Positions 25,832 through 34,482 are shown, numbered from the stretch's first letter. The stretch: 64,000 nt of DNA from JAGIBJ01 sp032119595 (GCA_032119595.1 JAUMBQ010000005.1:280049-344048); one strand, 5' to 3'. Notes: generated by a model not told the origin, from the letters alone. Numbers and translations: made by a program.

Positions 25832-26911
25832 ATGCCGTGGGGCGCTGCCGCCTGGGAGCGCCTGTCGGCGCTGCATCTCACCGTCGAGGCGGTCGAGCTT
25901 GCGTTCCCTCGACTGCCAGTCGGCGAATGGGAACGCGTGACGACGGTCATCGCGCTGAAGGGCCTCGGTGAGACGGGCCTCGGCGAAGACGTCACGTACG
26001 AAGCCGAGGAGCATGATCGGGTCCGCGCCCGCCCGCCCGTCTTCGAGGCGGTCGGCACCTGGACGCTCGGCAGTTTTTGCGACCGGCTCGCTGCCACCGA
26101 TCTCTTTCCGGCCGGCGACCCCGATCATGAGGTCTCGCGCCGGTACCGTCGCTGGGCTTGGGAGTCCGCGGCCCTCGACCTGGCGCTGCGCCAAGCCGAC
26201 ACCGATCTCGCCACGGCCCTTGATCGCGCCGCGCGCCCGGTCACGTTCGTGAGTTCCGCGCGGGTCGGGAGTCCGCCGACCGTCGACGCGCTGCGGCCGC
26301 TGATGGAGGCCGTGCCCGGGCTGCGTTTCAAGCTCGATGCTGGCCCGGACTGGGACGACGCGTTCCTTGCGGAACTCGCCGCACTGGACCGCACCGACTG
26401 CGTCGACTTCAAGGCCTTTTACACGGGCACCGTGGTCGATGTCGACATCTCGCCCAAGCACACGCTGCGCATCGCCGAGGCGCTGCCGACGGCCACGCTC
26501 GAGGATGTCGCTCCCGGGAAGGCGACCAAGCTAGTGGCTGAGCGAAACGCGGACCGCTTGAGCTGGGACGCTCCGATCCACGACCCCGCCGATATCAAGG
26601 CCCTTCCGATCAAGGCGAAGCGCATGAACGTGAAGCCGTCGCGGATCGGTTCGATCCAGGGGCTGCTCGCGGTGCACGACAAGCTCGACAAGCTCGGGGC
26701 GCAGCGGTACGGCGGTGGCCAGTTCGAGCTGTCGGTCGGTCGCGGACAGATCATCCTGCTCGCGTCGCTCCTGCATCCGGACGGCGCGAATGATGTCGCC
26801 CCGGTCGCGTTCCACGCGTTCCAGCCAGGCGACTCGCTCCCCTCCTCCCCGCTCGACGCGCCGACGGAACTCCGAGGCTTCCGCTGGCCCAGCGACGAGC
26901 GGCTCGGCTGA
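25832..26911 (+). CDS. Enolase-superfamily protein
   Basis: 359 residues with a muconate-lactonizing-enzyme-like layout. The capping domain comes first (VTTVIALKGLGETGLGED); barrel strands follow: RFKLDAGPDWDD, VDFKAFYTG, TLEDVAP, LSWDAPIHD, MNVKPSRIGSIQGLL and GAQRYGGGQFELSVGRGQ. The K-x-K catalytic pair of MenC-like members reads K-L-D, so chemistry is uncertain. No menaquinone gene is nearby. It is convergent with the next gene, the stops sharing the hexamer TGATCA. Confidence 0.75.
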   Translation: MPWGAAAWERLSALHLTVEAVELAFPRLPVGEWERVTTVIALKGLGETGLGEDVTYEAEEHDRVRARPPVFEAVGTWTLGSFCDRLAATDLFPAGDPDHEVSRRYRRWAWESAALDLALRQADTDLATALDRAARPVTFVSSARVGSPPTVDALRPLMEAVPGLRFKLDAGPDWDDAFLAELAALDRTDCVDFKAFYTGTVVDVDISPKHTLRIAEALPTATLEDVAPGKATKLVAERNADRLSWDAPIHDPADIKALPIKAKRMNVKPSRIGSIQGLLAVHDKLDKLGAQRYGGGQFELSVGRGQIILLASLLHPDGANDVAPVAFHAFQPGDSLPSSPLDAPTELRGFRWPSDERLG

Positions 26912-28516
26912 TCAGCGGATCGCGTCGACGACGATCGGCGCGCCTGCGACGTCGATCACGATCTCGTCGGACGAAGCCATCGTCTTCCTCGCGCCGTCAG
27001 CGATGTTCGTTGCCACGGCGCCGCGCACGGCCCCGTCGACCTTGATTCGGACGCGAGCGGGCGACACCACGCGAGCAACGGCCGCCTGAGAATCCCATTC
27101 AGACACCGCGCGCCAGACGGCGAGCGACGCCGTCCCGTCGCGCCGACGGAAGGCGAGCACGCGAAGGTCGCCGGGCCCTTCCTCGATCGTGGCGCGCACC
27201 GGCGTGACCTCGCGGTCGGGCCGCCCGCCGTCTAGCAGCGCCGTTTGGAGCCGCAGGAGAGCCGTCCACGCGGGCTTGGGCCGCAGCTCGTGATCAAGGA
27301 GCCCGAAGTGCGCGGCGGTGTCGACGTGGAACGGGTCGCTCCAGCGGTTGATCATCTCGTAGAGATAGACCCGCGGGATCCCACGACGCATCGCCTCAAG
27401 GATCGTCCGTGGGACGTAGCTCGCGGCGAGGTCGCGAGGCAGGGGCGAGTGCCAGCGACGCTGCCCGAGGTCGTCCTGGAAGCCCGCTTCGGTGATCACC
27501 GTCGGCGCCCCACCGGGCATCTGCACCTTTAGCGCGGCAAGCCACTGATCGATCGGCCCGGACGGCTCTTCCGCGCTGGAATAGGCGTGGGCGTTGCCGG
27601 CATCGGCAAGACGGGTGTAGTCGCCGAGGATCCCGAGGTTGGTGAGGCGACCGGCGCTCGGCGCCACCACGGCAACCGGTCGGGTCCTTCTGGTCGCAGC
27701 GCTCTCGACCACCTTGCGTTGGTGGGCCCGGGCACCCGGCGCCCAGGGATCTTCCTTGGCAAGGTCAGGCTCGTTGGTCCCTTCGAGGCTGTCGACGTAC
27801 GGCATCACGGCACGGTCCAGGCGCCGGTCGAGCGTGGCGTACGGCGCCGTGCCGTACCGGCCGAATGCGTCGCCCATGATGAGGTTCAGCCGGACGCCGA
27901 TCTGCCCGAGCTGCTGGAGCCTGGCGACGCCCCATTCGCCTCCGCTCGCCGACATGTTCACCCGTGCGTGGCGCAGCCGCAGCTCGGCGACCTTGGCGAG
28001 GACCGGCCCGAAGTCGCGGTAGCCGCCCTCCGTACGCCAGGTGTCGATGTTCAGCCCGATCGTGTCGCGGACGCGCGAGGCGGGCACCGTCGGGAGCGCC
28101 TCTGCTGCGCCGAGGTTTGGCGGGTCGGTGGCGGGCGGCCACGCCTGAGTCTGCTCCGCGATGCGACGCCAGGCGAGGGGGATGTCCGGCACCGTGGCCG
28201 CGCGCGCCGCGGTACTGCGGTCGGGCGTAGCCAGCGGCTCGCTCGGAGAAGACGCGGGGCTCTCTGCGGCCTCCGCCGCCTCCGCCGCCTCCGCGGCCTC
28301 GGCAGCCCGCTCCTCAGCGTCGATCGTCGCCACCGGCCGCACCGGCGGGCCCGGCACTCGCTGCGGACGCCCCGCCCAGGCGGCGACCGAGCCGATCACC
28401 GCAAGGACGGCCACGAGCGCGAGGATGCGGGAACGGCGACGCCGGGGCACGATGCGGCGGAGCAGGACCACCGGCTGCATCTTGGGGACTCGGCCGGTCC
28501 GGAGCAACCAGTTCAC
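26912..28516 (-). CDS. Membrane-anchored glycoside hydrolase-like protein
   Basis: 534 residues. One N-terminal membrane anchor (~31-50) follows a basic leader, then an Ala-Ala-Glu repeat tract (~69-86), a linker and a clan-A-like barrel. Candidate catalytic glutamates are in LEGTNEPDL (acid/base, the N-E pair) and in VITEAGFQ (nucleophile). A C-terminal beta domain (from ~430) resembles those behind GH39/GH5-type barrels. The substrate is unknown, perhaps an exopolysaccharide. Family call rests on the NE and TEAG motifs. Confidence 0.7.
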   Translation of the reverse strand: MNWLLRTGRVPKMQPVVLLRRIVPRRRRSRILALVAVLAVIGSVAAWAGRPQRVPGPPVRPVATIDAEERAAEAAEAAEAAEAAESPASSPSEPLATPDRSTAARAATVPDIPLAWRRIAEQTQAWPPATDPPNLGAAEALPTVPASRVRDTIGLNIDTWRTEGGYRDFGPVLAKVAELRLRHARVNMSASGGEWGVARLQQLGQIGVRLNLIMGDAFGRYGTAPYATLDRRLDRAVMPYVDSLEGTNEPDLAKEDPWAPGARAHQRKVVESAATRRTRPVAVVAPSAGRLTNLGILGDYTRLADAGNAHAYSSAEEPSGPIDQWLAALKVQMPGGAPTVITEAGFQDDLGQRRWHSPLPRDLAASYVPRTILEAMRRGIPRVYLYEMINRWSDPFHVDTAAHFGLLDHELRPKPAWTALLRLQTALLDGGRPDREVTPVRATIEEGPGDLRVLAFRRRDGTASLAVWRAVSEWDSQAAVARVVSPARVRIKVDGAVRGAVATNIADGARKTMASSDEIVIDVAGAPIVVDAIR

Positions 28517-28700
28517 CGCTGGCGGGCGCGGGCGCGGCCACCAACGGAGCGGGCACCGCCGTCCGCCACCGCAAGGCTGACCGCCGTCCGTGCCGCCGCC
28601 CCTCTACCCTGTGGCGCCTGCGGCGCGCGTCCGTGCGCGCGGCACGCTGGCGGGGAGTCCCTCCCGCCGCCCCCACGACTCACCTGAAGCGAGAACACTC

Positions 28701-29498
28701 ATGGCAGAGAAGCTCGGCATTGCCGGCAGCGGCACGATCGCGACCGGCCTGGCGGTCGTCGCGTCCGCCAGCGGCGACGTGATCCTCTGGGCGCGCAGCG
28801 ACGCGTCCCAGCAGCGCGCACAGGCCGCGATCGAGAAGGCCGCGTCCCGGTACGAGGGCGCCGATGTCTCCCGCGTGACCGTCACCACCGACCAGTCCGC
28901 CCTCGGCGACGCGACGTTCCTCGTCGAAGCCGCCACCGAGGACTACGACGTCAAGACGCCGCTCCTGCAGAAGCTCGCCGAGCTCGCGGGCCCGGACGCC
29001 GTGCTGTCGACCACCACGTCGTCGCTCTCGATCGAGAAGCTCGCGGAGCTCAGCGGCCTCGGCGACCGGTTCGTCGGCCTGCACGTCTTCAACCCGGTTC
29101 CGGTCATGAAGCTCGTCGAGGTCATCTTCCCGGCGGCCGCCACGGACGCCACGAAGGAGCGCACCCGCGCGCTCGTCACCGCGCTCGACAAGACGGGCGT
29201 CGAAGTTCCGGACACCCCCGGCTTCGTCGTGAACCGCCTGCTGTTCCCGTACCTCTTCGATGCGGTGAAGCTGATGGAGGAAACGGGCCTGGACCCGAAG
29301 ACCATCGACACCTGCATGAAGCTCGGTGCGGGCCACCCGATCGGGCCGCTCGCGCTGCTCGACGTCGTCGGCCTCGACGTCTCCACCGCCATCGGCGAGA
29401 CGATCAACACGGAGATTCCGGGCCTCGTGCGCGAGAAGATCGCCGCTGGCGAGCTCGGCCGCAAGACTGGCTCCGGGATGTACCCGCCGCGGGCCTAA
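28701..29498 (+). CDS. 3-hydroxyacyl-CoA dehydrogenase (3-hydroxybutyryl-CoA type)
   Basis: 265 residues, slightly short for the family (~285). Rossmann motif GIAGSGTIATGLA; FLVEAATEDYDVK; STTTSSLSIEKLA; catalytic His in GLHVFNPVPVMKLVEVI; then PGFVVNRLLFPYLFDAV and GAGHPIGPLALLDVVGLD. It oxidises or reduces 3-hydroxyacyl-CoA with NAD(P). It stands alone, so beta-oxidation versus butyryl/PHB metabolism cannot be told. ATG 28701 starts right at the Rossmann strand. Confidence 0.9.
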   Translation: MAEKLGIAGSGTIATGLAVVASASGDVILWARSDASQQRAQAAIEKAASRYEGADVSRVTVTTDQSALGDATFLVEAATEDYDVKTPLLQKLAELAGPDAVLSTTTSSLSIEKLAELSGLGDRFVGLHVFNPVPVMKLVEVIFPAAATDATKERTRALVTALDKTGVEVPDTPGFVVNRLLFPYLFDAVKLMEETGLDPKTIDTCMKLGAGHPIGPLALLDVVGLDVSTAIGETINTEIPGLVREKIAAGELGRKTGSGMYPPRA

Positions 29499-29544
29499 TA
29501 CCCGCCTCATGTGCCTCCGTGCTGGCGAGCCACCCCGCCAGCAC

Positions 29545-29736
29545 TGGGGTACCGAGTATTACCGGTGGTAAGGCGTCTTTCCCCCTGCAAAACGGTGTTT
29601 TCAGAACGAGTCCGAAAAACTCGTACGAACGTCCAGGGCACTCAAGGAGATCGCTGGCAGTGCCGAATCTATGAGGGCAAGCTTCGACTGGACACCGAGA
29701 CTTGTACTTCCTCCAGATGTTGGTGACACACACTGG
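29545..29736 (+). ncRNA. Candidate structured non-coding RNA upstream of a strong terminator
   Basis: This stretch is visibly less GC-rich than its surroundings, has no credible ORF, and contains two neat hairpins: ACGAGT...ACTCGT (near 29602-29621) and GGCACT...AGTGCC (near 29637-29664). It ends at a textbook terminator. It may be an independent small RNA or a structured 3'-UTR of the dehydrogenase gene. It does not match tmRNA, RNase P, SRP or tRNA features that I can recognise. Confidence 0.35.
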
Positions 29737-29770
29737 GAAACGGCCCGCCTCGGTGGGCCGTTTCTATTCG
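29737..29770 (+). terminator. Strong intrinsic terminator
   Basis: GAAACGGCCC (29737-29746) pairs perfectly with GGGCCGTTTC (29755-29764), followed by TATT. The A-rich left side also allows function in the other direction, between two convergent genes. Confidence 0.85.
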
Positions 29771-29846
29771 GGCGGGCTCGGTTTGGACTCATCTCCACCG
29801 AGCCCGGCCTGAATACTCCTTGGCCGGCTGACGGCCTTGCGCGGCT

Positions 29847-29910
29847 GCACGCCTCGCCAGGCGCACGCCTCGCCAGCCGCACGCCTCGCCGGCCGCACGC
29901 CTCGCCAGGC
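29847..29910. repeat. Four 16-bp tandem repeats
   Basis: Unit GCACGCCTCGCCAGGC repeated four times with small changes. It lies between the terminator at 29.75 kb and the stop of the CNNM-type gene. No coding potential. Confidence 0.8.
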
Positions 29911-29953
29911 GATGGTTCGCATCGATCGCGCTCGCCGCGCTGGACCGGCCTGA

Positions 29954-31273
29954 TTAGAGCGGCAGGGCCGACTGGGCGCGCGGCCCACGCTCCCGCACGC
30001 GAACGGCCTCAACACGGTTCTCCCGCACCGACTCCACCCGCAGGCTGTAGCCGTCGACGTAGAGGTTCTCCCCCTGCCGCGGCAGTCGCCCGAGACGCGT
30101 GAACACGAGCCCGCCGACCGACGTGTAGTCGTCGCCGCCGGGCGGAAGCAGGATGCCGTAGTCGGCCAGGTCGGCCACCGGCGTATACCCGCGCACGTAC
30201 CAATCGCCGCTGGGCAGCAAACGCACCGCGCCGCCGGCGGGATCGGTCTCGTCCTCGATCTCGCCGACGATCTCCTCGACGATGTCCTCCACGGTGACGA
30301 TGCCGAGCACCCGGCCGTACTCGTCGGCGACCACAGCCATCGAGGCATGGTCGCGTTGAAGATCGGCCAACACGTCGTCGACGGGTCGCGACTCCGGAAC
30401 GATCGTCGCTGGGCGTGCCAGTCCGGCAACGAGCACGTCGAGACCGGTGTCGAGCATGGCCTGCGCGAGCTGGTTGGCGTGGATGATGCCCGCGACATGA
30501 TCGGTGTCGTTGTCCTCGGTCACCAGGAGCCTCGTGTGCCCGGAAGCGATGCACCGTCGCATCGCGGTCTCGACGGTCTCGGATACGTCGACCGTGACGA
30601 CGGCGGGCGCCGGTGTCATTACCTGGCGGGCCTGCTGCTCATGCAAGTTGAAGACGCCGGAGAGCATGGTGGCCTCACCGGCGTCGAGCGAGCCCCCCAC
30701 ACGAGCCGCTTGGATCATGGCACGCAGCTCCTGCGGGGTCGCATCCTGGTTGTGGACCGCATTCACGTCGATCCCGACCGTCCGCAGTAGGGCGTTGGAG
30801 GCGCCGTCGAGCACCCGGATGAACGGGCGCATGCTGGTGGCGAACAGGCCGAGCGGTCGGGCCGCGACGAGTGCGACGGTCTCCGGGCGAACGATCGCAA
30901 AGATCTTCGGCACCTGCTCGCCGATGGTGATGTGGAACGAGGTGATGAGGATGTACGCGACGGCAATCGCCACGGCAACCCCGGCCGCATGGCCGAGCGC
31001 GCTCCCGAGGGCCGGTTCGAACAGCGAAGCGACGGCCGGTTCGCCGAGAAACCCGATGCCGAGTGACGCGAGCGTGATGCCGAACTGGCAGGCCGACAGA
31101 TACTCGCTGAGTTCGTCGAGCTGCAGCAGGACGCGCGAGGCTCGTTTGTCGCCTCCGGTCGCCGCCGTCTCGATGGCTGGTCGGCCGGCGCGCACGAGCG
31201 CGAACTCCGCCGCCACGAAAAACCCGTTGACGAAGATGAGCGCGACGACGCACGCGAGCAGGATCAGCGTCAT
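29954..31273 (-). CDS. CNNM/CorC-family (hemolysin-like) membrane protein with CBS pair
   Basis: 439 residues. The order is an N-terminal DUF21 membrane domain of 3-4 helices (ALIFVNGFFVAAEFALVR, ITIGEQVPKIFAI), two CBS domains (VMTPAPAVVTVD, VVADEYGRVLGIVTVEDIVE) and a CorC_HlyC C-terminal domain (VGGLVFTRLGRLPRQGE). Family members are linked to magnesium/sodium export or ion homeostasis. Length and layout are standard. Monocistronic. Confidence 0.92.
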   Translation of the reverse strand: MTLILLACVVALIFVNGFFVAAEFALVRAGRPAIETAATGGDKRASRVLLQLDELSEYLSACQFGITLASLGIGFLGEPAVASLFEPALGSALGHAAGVAVAIAVAYILITSFHITIGEQVPKIFAIVRPETVALVAARPLGLFATSMRPFIRVLDGASNALLRTVGIDVNAVHNQDATPQELRAMIQAARVGGSLDAGEATMLSGVFNLHEQQARQVMTPAPAVVTVDVSETVETAMRRCIASGHTRLLVTEDNDTDHVAGIIHANQLAQAMLDTGLDVLVAGLARPATIVPESRPVDDVLADLQRDHASMAVVADEYGRVLGIVTVEDIVEEIVGEIEDETDPAGGAVRLLPSGDWYVRGYTPVADLADYGILLPPGGDDYTSVGGLVFTRLGRLPRQGENLYVDGYSLRVESVRENRVEAVRVRERGPRAQSALPL

Positions 31274-31395
31274 CTCGTGCGCCGCCGTCGGGAGCCCTTA
31301 CGGGCCTTGAGTCGTGGGTCGTCGTCCATGCAGGGCGTCTGGCGCGAACGGTACCAAGGCCCGGGGCGGCGTCCACTGTCCTACCCTGAACCCCC

Positions 31396-32286
31396 GTGCG
31401 CATCGTAAGCCTCGTCCCCCACGCCACCGAGCTGCTCTTCGCGCTCGAACTCGACGGCGAAGTCGTGGGCGTCACGCACGAGTGCGACTTCCCTTGGGAA
31501 GCCACTGAGCTGCCGAAGGTCACGCGCGACCGCGTCCCCGCCGGACTCAGCGCCCGCGAGATCGACGAAGCCGTGAAGGCGTATGCGCACGGCGGCGAGT
31601 CGATCTACGAACTCGACGAGGCGGCGCTCGCTGCCCTTGAGCCCGATCTCATCGTGACGCAGGCCCTGTGTTCGGTTTGCGCGGTCAGCCACGACGACGT
31701 GGTCGCCATCGCCGAGCGGCTCCCAAGCAAGCCCGAGGTGCTCGCGCTCGACCCGCACACGCTCGGCGAGGCTCTCGGCGACGTGCGGACGATCGCCGGC
31801 CGCACCGACCGCAAGGAGGAGGGCGTCGACCTGATCGAGGACCTCGCAGCACGGATCGACCGCGTCCGCCTAGCGAGCCGCGGGCTGGATCGCCCCAAGG
31901 TGCTCGCCGTGGAGTGGCTCGACCCACTCTTCGTGGGTGGCCACTGGGTGCCGCAAATGATCGAGTACGCCGGCGGCGAGGACGTGCTCGGGATGCCTGG
32001 CGAGCCGTCGGAGCAGCTGCCCTGGGAGGTCGCCATCGCCGCGAAGCCCGACGTCGTGATCGTGATGCCCTGCGGGCGCTCGGCCCAGCAGGCGATGGAC
32101 GAAGCCCTCGAGCACTACGAGCAGATCGCGGCCCTCGGCGCCTCGCGGATCATCGCCGTCGACGCCAGCGCCTACTTCTCCCGGCCCGGGCCGCGCCTCG
32201 TCGAGGGCCTCGAGCTTCTCAGCGCGGTCCTCCACCCAACGACGGGCATCGAAGCGCCGCAGGGTTCCTGGCTCGAAGTGCGCTGA
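31396..32286 (+). CDS. BtuF-like cobalamin-binding protein without signal peptide
   Basis: 296 residues from GTG 31396. This is a periplasmic-binding-protein fold of the BtuF/FhuD type: RIVSLVPHATELLFAL, VGVTHECDFPW, LEPDLIVTQALCSVCAV, VLAVEWLDPLFVGGHWVPQM and AYFSRPGPRLVEGLELL. It has neither signal peptide nor lipobox, so it is probably cytoplasmic, and no btuCD lies nearby. Such soluble homologues are often annotated cobalamin-binding; the true ligand is uncertain. Confidence 0.82.
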   Translation: MRIVSLVPHATELLFALELDGEVVGVTHECDFPWEATELPKVTRDRVPAGLSAREIDEAVKAYAHGGESIYELDEAALAALEPDLIVTQALCSVCAVSHDDVVAIAERLPSKPEVLALDPHTLGEALGDVRTIAGRTDRKEEGVDLIEDLAARIDRVRLASRGLDRPKVLAVEWLDPLFVGGHWVPQMIEYAGGEDVLGMPGEPSEQLPWEVAIAAKPDVVIVMPCGRSAQQAMDEALEHYEQIAALGASRIIAVDASAYFSRPGPRLVEGLELLSAVLHPTTGIEAPQGSWLEVR

Positions 32287-32316
32287 GACCCGGTCTCGAC
32301 CACGCCCCCCACCAAC

Positions 32317-32382
32317 CGCAAGGCCGCGCGAACGCAAGGCCGCGCGAACGCAAGGCCGCGCGAACGCAAGGCCGCGCACGAA
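32317..32382. repeat. Four 16-bp tandem repeats between convergent genes
   Basis: Unit CGCAAGGCCGCGCGAA, four copies, the last slightly changed. It fills the 109-bp gap between the BtuF-like and rhomboid stop codons. Confidence 0.85.
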
Positions 32383-32395
32383 CTTTCAGGCGGCG

Positions 32396-33274
32396 TTACT
32401 GAACGAGCTGCCACGGGACGTTCGCGACCGCGTCCGCGACCACGAGCGATGCGGCGAAGAGCCCGAGCAGCAGGGCGACGTACACGACGAGCAGCACCTG
32501 CTGCTTGCGCAAGAGCGGGCCATAGGCGAGATACCCGCAGAGCGCTCCCGCCAGGAACCCACCGACGTGCCCGCCGACGGAGATGCCGCTCACGGCGAAC
32601 GTGAACGCAAAGTTGATCGCGGCCAGGACCATAAGCTGCTGCGCCATCGCCTGGTTCTTGCGGAGCTGCGCCATCACAAGCGCTGCTCCGAGGAGGCCGA
32701 AGCCGGCCCCCGAAGCGCCCACCGTCGCCACGCCCGGGGCACTCAGCAGGAGGGCACCCGTGGCGCCGCCCATCATGCCGACGAAGTAGAGCAAGCCGAA
32801 CTTCAGCCGGCCCAGGGCCGGCTCCAGAAGCTGCCCGAAGGAGTAGATGAACCACGAGTTCAGCGCGATGTGGAACAGGCCGGCATGAAGGAACCCTGAG
32901 GTGATCGGGCGCCACCAGTCACCGTTGACCGCAACGATGTTGGCCTGCAGGGCACCCTCCTGGAACAGGCGGCCGCCCACGCTCATGATCCCAGCCGAAC
33001 CGCTGCCTTCGGACAGGCCCAGCACAACCTGCGTGAGGTACACCGCAATGCAGATCCCCAGGAGCACTTTGGTAACGATCAGATCCTCGCGGAAAATCTG
33101 ACGGCTGGTCCCCGCGCAATCCGGGCAGCGGAATCCAACCGGCGTATCGCGCATGCAATCGGCGCAGATCGGCTTCTCGCAGTTCTGACACCGAACGCTC
33201 GTCGGACGGTTCGGGTGTCGATAGCAAACCGCAGCGTGCTCGGTGCGGTCCTCTGCGGGGCTCGTCATCGCCAT
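32396..33274 (-). CDS. Rhomboid-family intramembrane serine protease with N-terminal zinc finger
   Basis: 292 residues. An N-terminal B-box-like zinc module (CYRHPNRPTSVRCQNC, CADCM, CPDC) precedes six or seven membrane helices. Catalytic residues are Ser in GASGAGFGLLG and His in GGHVGGFLAG; the L1 WR motif is WWRPITSGFLHAG. It cleaves membrane proteins within the bilayer. ATG 33274 and 33268 are both possible; neither changes the domains. Confidence 0.92.
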   Translation of the reverse strand: MAMTSPAEDRTEHAAVCYRHPNRPTSVRCQNCEKPICADCMRDTPVGFRCPDCAGTSRQIFREDLIVTKVLLGICIAVYLTQVVLGLSEGSGSAGIMSVGGRLFQEGALQANIVAVNGDWWRPITSGFLHAGLFHIALNSWFIYSFGQLLEPALGRLKFGLLYFVGMMGGATGALLLSAPGVATVGASGAGFGLLGAALVMAQLRKNQAMAQQLMVLAAINFAFTFAVSGISVGGHVGGFLAGALCGYLAYGPLLRKQQVLLVVYVALLLGLFAASLVVADAVANVPWQLVQ

Positions 33275-33337
33275 CCACGATAGCCGCAAGGGGGCTGTGA
33301 GCAGCCGGTTCGCCAGCACTTCCGGTCGCACCGCAGA

Positions 33338-33410
33338 GCCGGGGAAGGGACTCGAACCCTCGACCTACCGCTTACAAGGCGGTTGCTCTACCAACTGAGC
33401 TACCCCGGCG
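33338..33410 (-). tRNA. tRNA-Thr (anticodon UGU)
   Basis: Full cloverleaf on the minus strand: acceptor GCCGGGG/CCCCGGC, D arm GCTC...GAGC, anticodon stem ACCGC/GCGGT around loop CTTGTAA (anticodon TGT at 34-36), and T arm GAGGG-TTCGAGT-CCCTT. It reads ACN threonine codons, mainly ACA/ACG. The CCA end is not encoded. Confidence 0.97.
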
Positions 33411-33545
33411 CAGACGACCACGGTACGCGCTCTGGGCGCCAAAGGCAGCATCCAAGCGTGCGAAGCCGCAGCGGAGCGCTCCAGAACGCACCTTGCGAGG
33501 AGGGGTGCTCCTCGGCGCGCTCCGTCACAGTACGGTTCGCGGACC

Positions 33546-34190
33546 ATGACTCTCCGCACCACCACCCGGCGCGCGTGCGCGACGATCCTGCTCGTCGCCG
33601 CCGGCACCTCCCTCGCCGCCTGTGGCGACGACAAGTCCACCGCCAAGGGCCCGGTCACCACGATCGACAACGTCCACATCACGAATGCCAAAGACCTCAA
33701 GGTCAAGCCCGGCATCGACATCGCCGACGTACTCCCGCCCGCGACCCTCATCAAGAAGGACATCGTCGTCGGCACCGGCGCCACCGTGAAGACCGGCGAC
33801 TCGCTCACCGCCCGTTACGTCGGCGTCGCCTGGGGCGGCAACAAGCAGTTCGACGCCAGCTGGGACCGCAAGGGCCAGGAAGAAATCCCCTTCACCCTCG
33901 CCAAAGGCTCCGTCATCGACGGCTGGACCGAAGGCCTCCCGGGCATGAAGGTCGGCGGCCGCCGCCTCCTCATCGTCCCGGCCGCCAAGGGCTACGGCGA
34001 CCAAGGCCAAGGCACCGACATTCCCGGCGGCGAGACGCTCGTCTTCATCGTCGACGCCAAGAAGACCGAAAAGGCCCCCAAGGCCCCCGAAGCCGCAGCA
34101 GGCGCCGGCGGCGAAGTCGACCAGCAGGCCCTCCAGCAGGCCCTCGAGCAGGCCGGCGCCGGCGGCGCACAAGTCCAAACCGCCCCGTAA
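33546..34190 (+). CDS. FKBP-type peptidyl-prolyl isomerase lipoprotein
   Basis: 214 residues. Lipoprotein signal with lipobox LAAC (C26). An FKBP domain spans ~70-175: GDSLTARYVGVAWG, FDASWDR, IPFTLAKGSVIDGWTEGL, MKVGGRRLLIVPAAKGYG and GGETLVFIVD. A Gly/Ala/Gln-rich tail follows. It should assist folding of exported proteins on the outer face of the membrane. Monocistronic; a family-2 hairpin element follows its stop. Confidence 0.92.
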   Translation: MTLRTTTRRACATILLVAAGTSLAACGDDKSTAKGPVTTIDNVHITNAKDLKVKPGIDIADVLPPATLIKKDIVVGTGATVKTGDSLTARYVGVAWGGNKQFDASWDRKGQEEIPFTLAKGSVIDGWTEGLPGMKVGGRRLLIVPAAKGYGDQGQGTDIPGGETLVFIVDAKKTEKAPKAPEAAAGAGGEVDQQALQQALEQAGAGGAQVQTAP

Positions 34191-34230
34191 GGCACCAGAA
34201 CGGCTCTCGCTTGCATCTTCAGCCGGATGG

Positions 34231-34334
34231 CGTGAGCGGATCTCGCTTGCATCTTCCGTCCGCGCGGAAGTGGCCCGGCCTGGCGGCCTGAACCACTCGC
34301 GCACGAACGGAATCTGCGGCGCGATCCCTCGTTC
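34231..34334 (+). repeat. Hairpin element family 2, diverged copy 3' of the FKBP gene
   Basis: The reverse complement of the 23-kb element, with substitutions. The apex GGCC-TGGC-GGCC is kept at 34277-34288, followed by TGAACC. The inner stem has changed on both sides (TTTCG to TTCCG, CGAAA to CGGAA), and AGTGG now pairs perfectly with CCACT. A fragment of the same end lies at 34202-34221. Relative to the upstream gene it has the same orientation as the copies at 23 kb. Confidence 0.8.
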
Positions 34335-34362
34335 TGGAGCCTTCCGGTACTGATCGCCGATC

Positions 34363-34388
34363 GAAGGGCGCCCTGCGGGGCGCCCTTC
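34363..34388 (+). terminator. Terminator-like hairpin downstream of the FKBP gene
   Basis: GAAGGGCGCC (34363-34372) pairs with GGCGCCCTTC (34379-34388), then GTGGTTCTGG. It lies beyond the family-2 element. Confidence 0.6.
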
Positions 34389-34482
34389 GTGGTTCTGGTG
34401 GCCTGCCGGCCGCCTGAGTCACTCCACGCGGCCGCCCACGCCACTCAACGGGACCGCCTGTGGCGCCGCCTGCGTTACTCCA

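Noticed and set aside
29541..29580. T-box-like GGTACC element
   Set aside because: GGGGTACCGAG superficially resembles the antiterminator block, but there is no stem I specifier loop and no downstream aminoacylation or amino-acid gene.
29511..29726. 71-residue ORF with several Cys and Trp
   Set aside because: Poor start context, composition unlike its neighbours, and overlap with hairpins; a non-coding RNA explains the stretch better.
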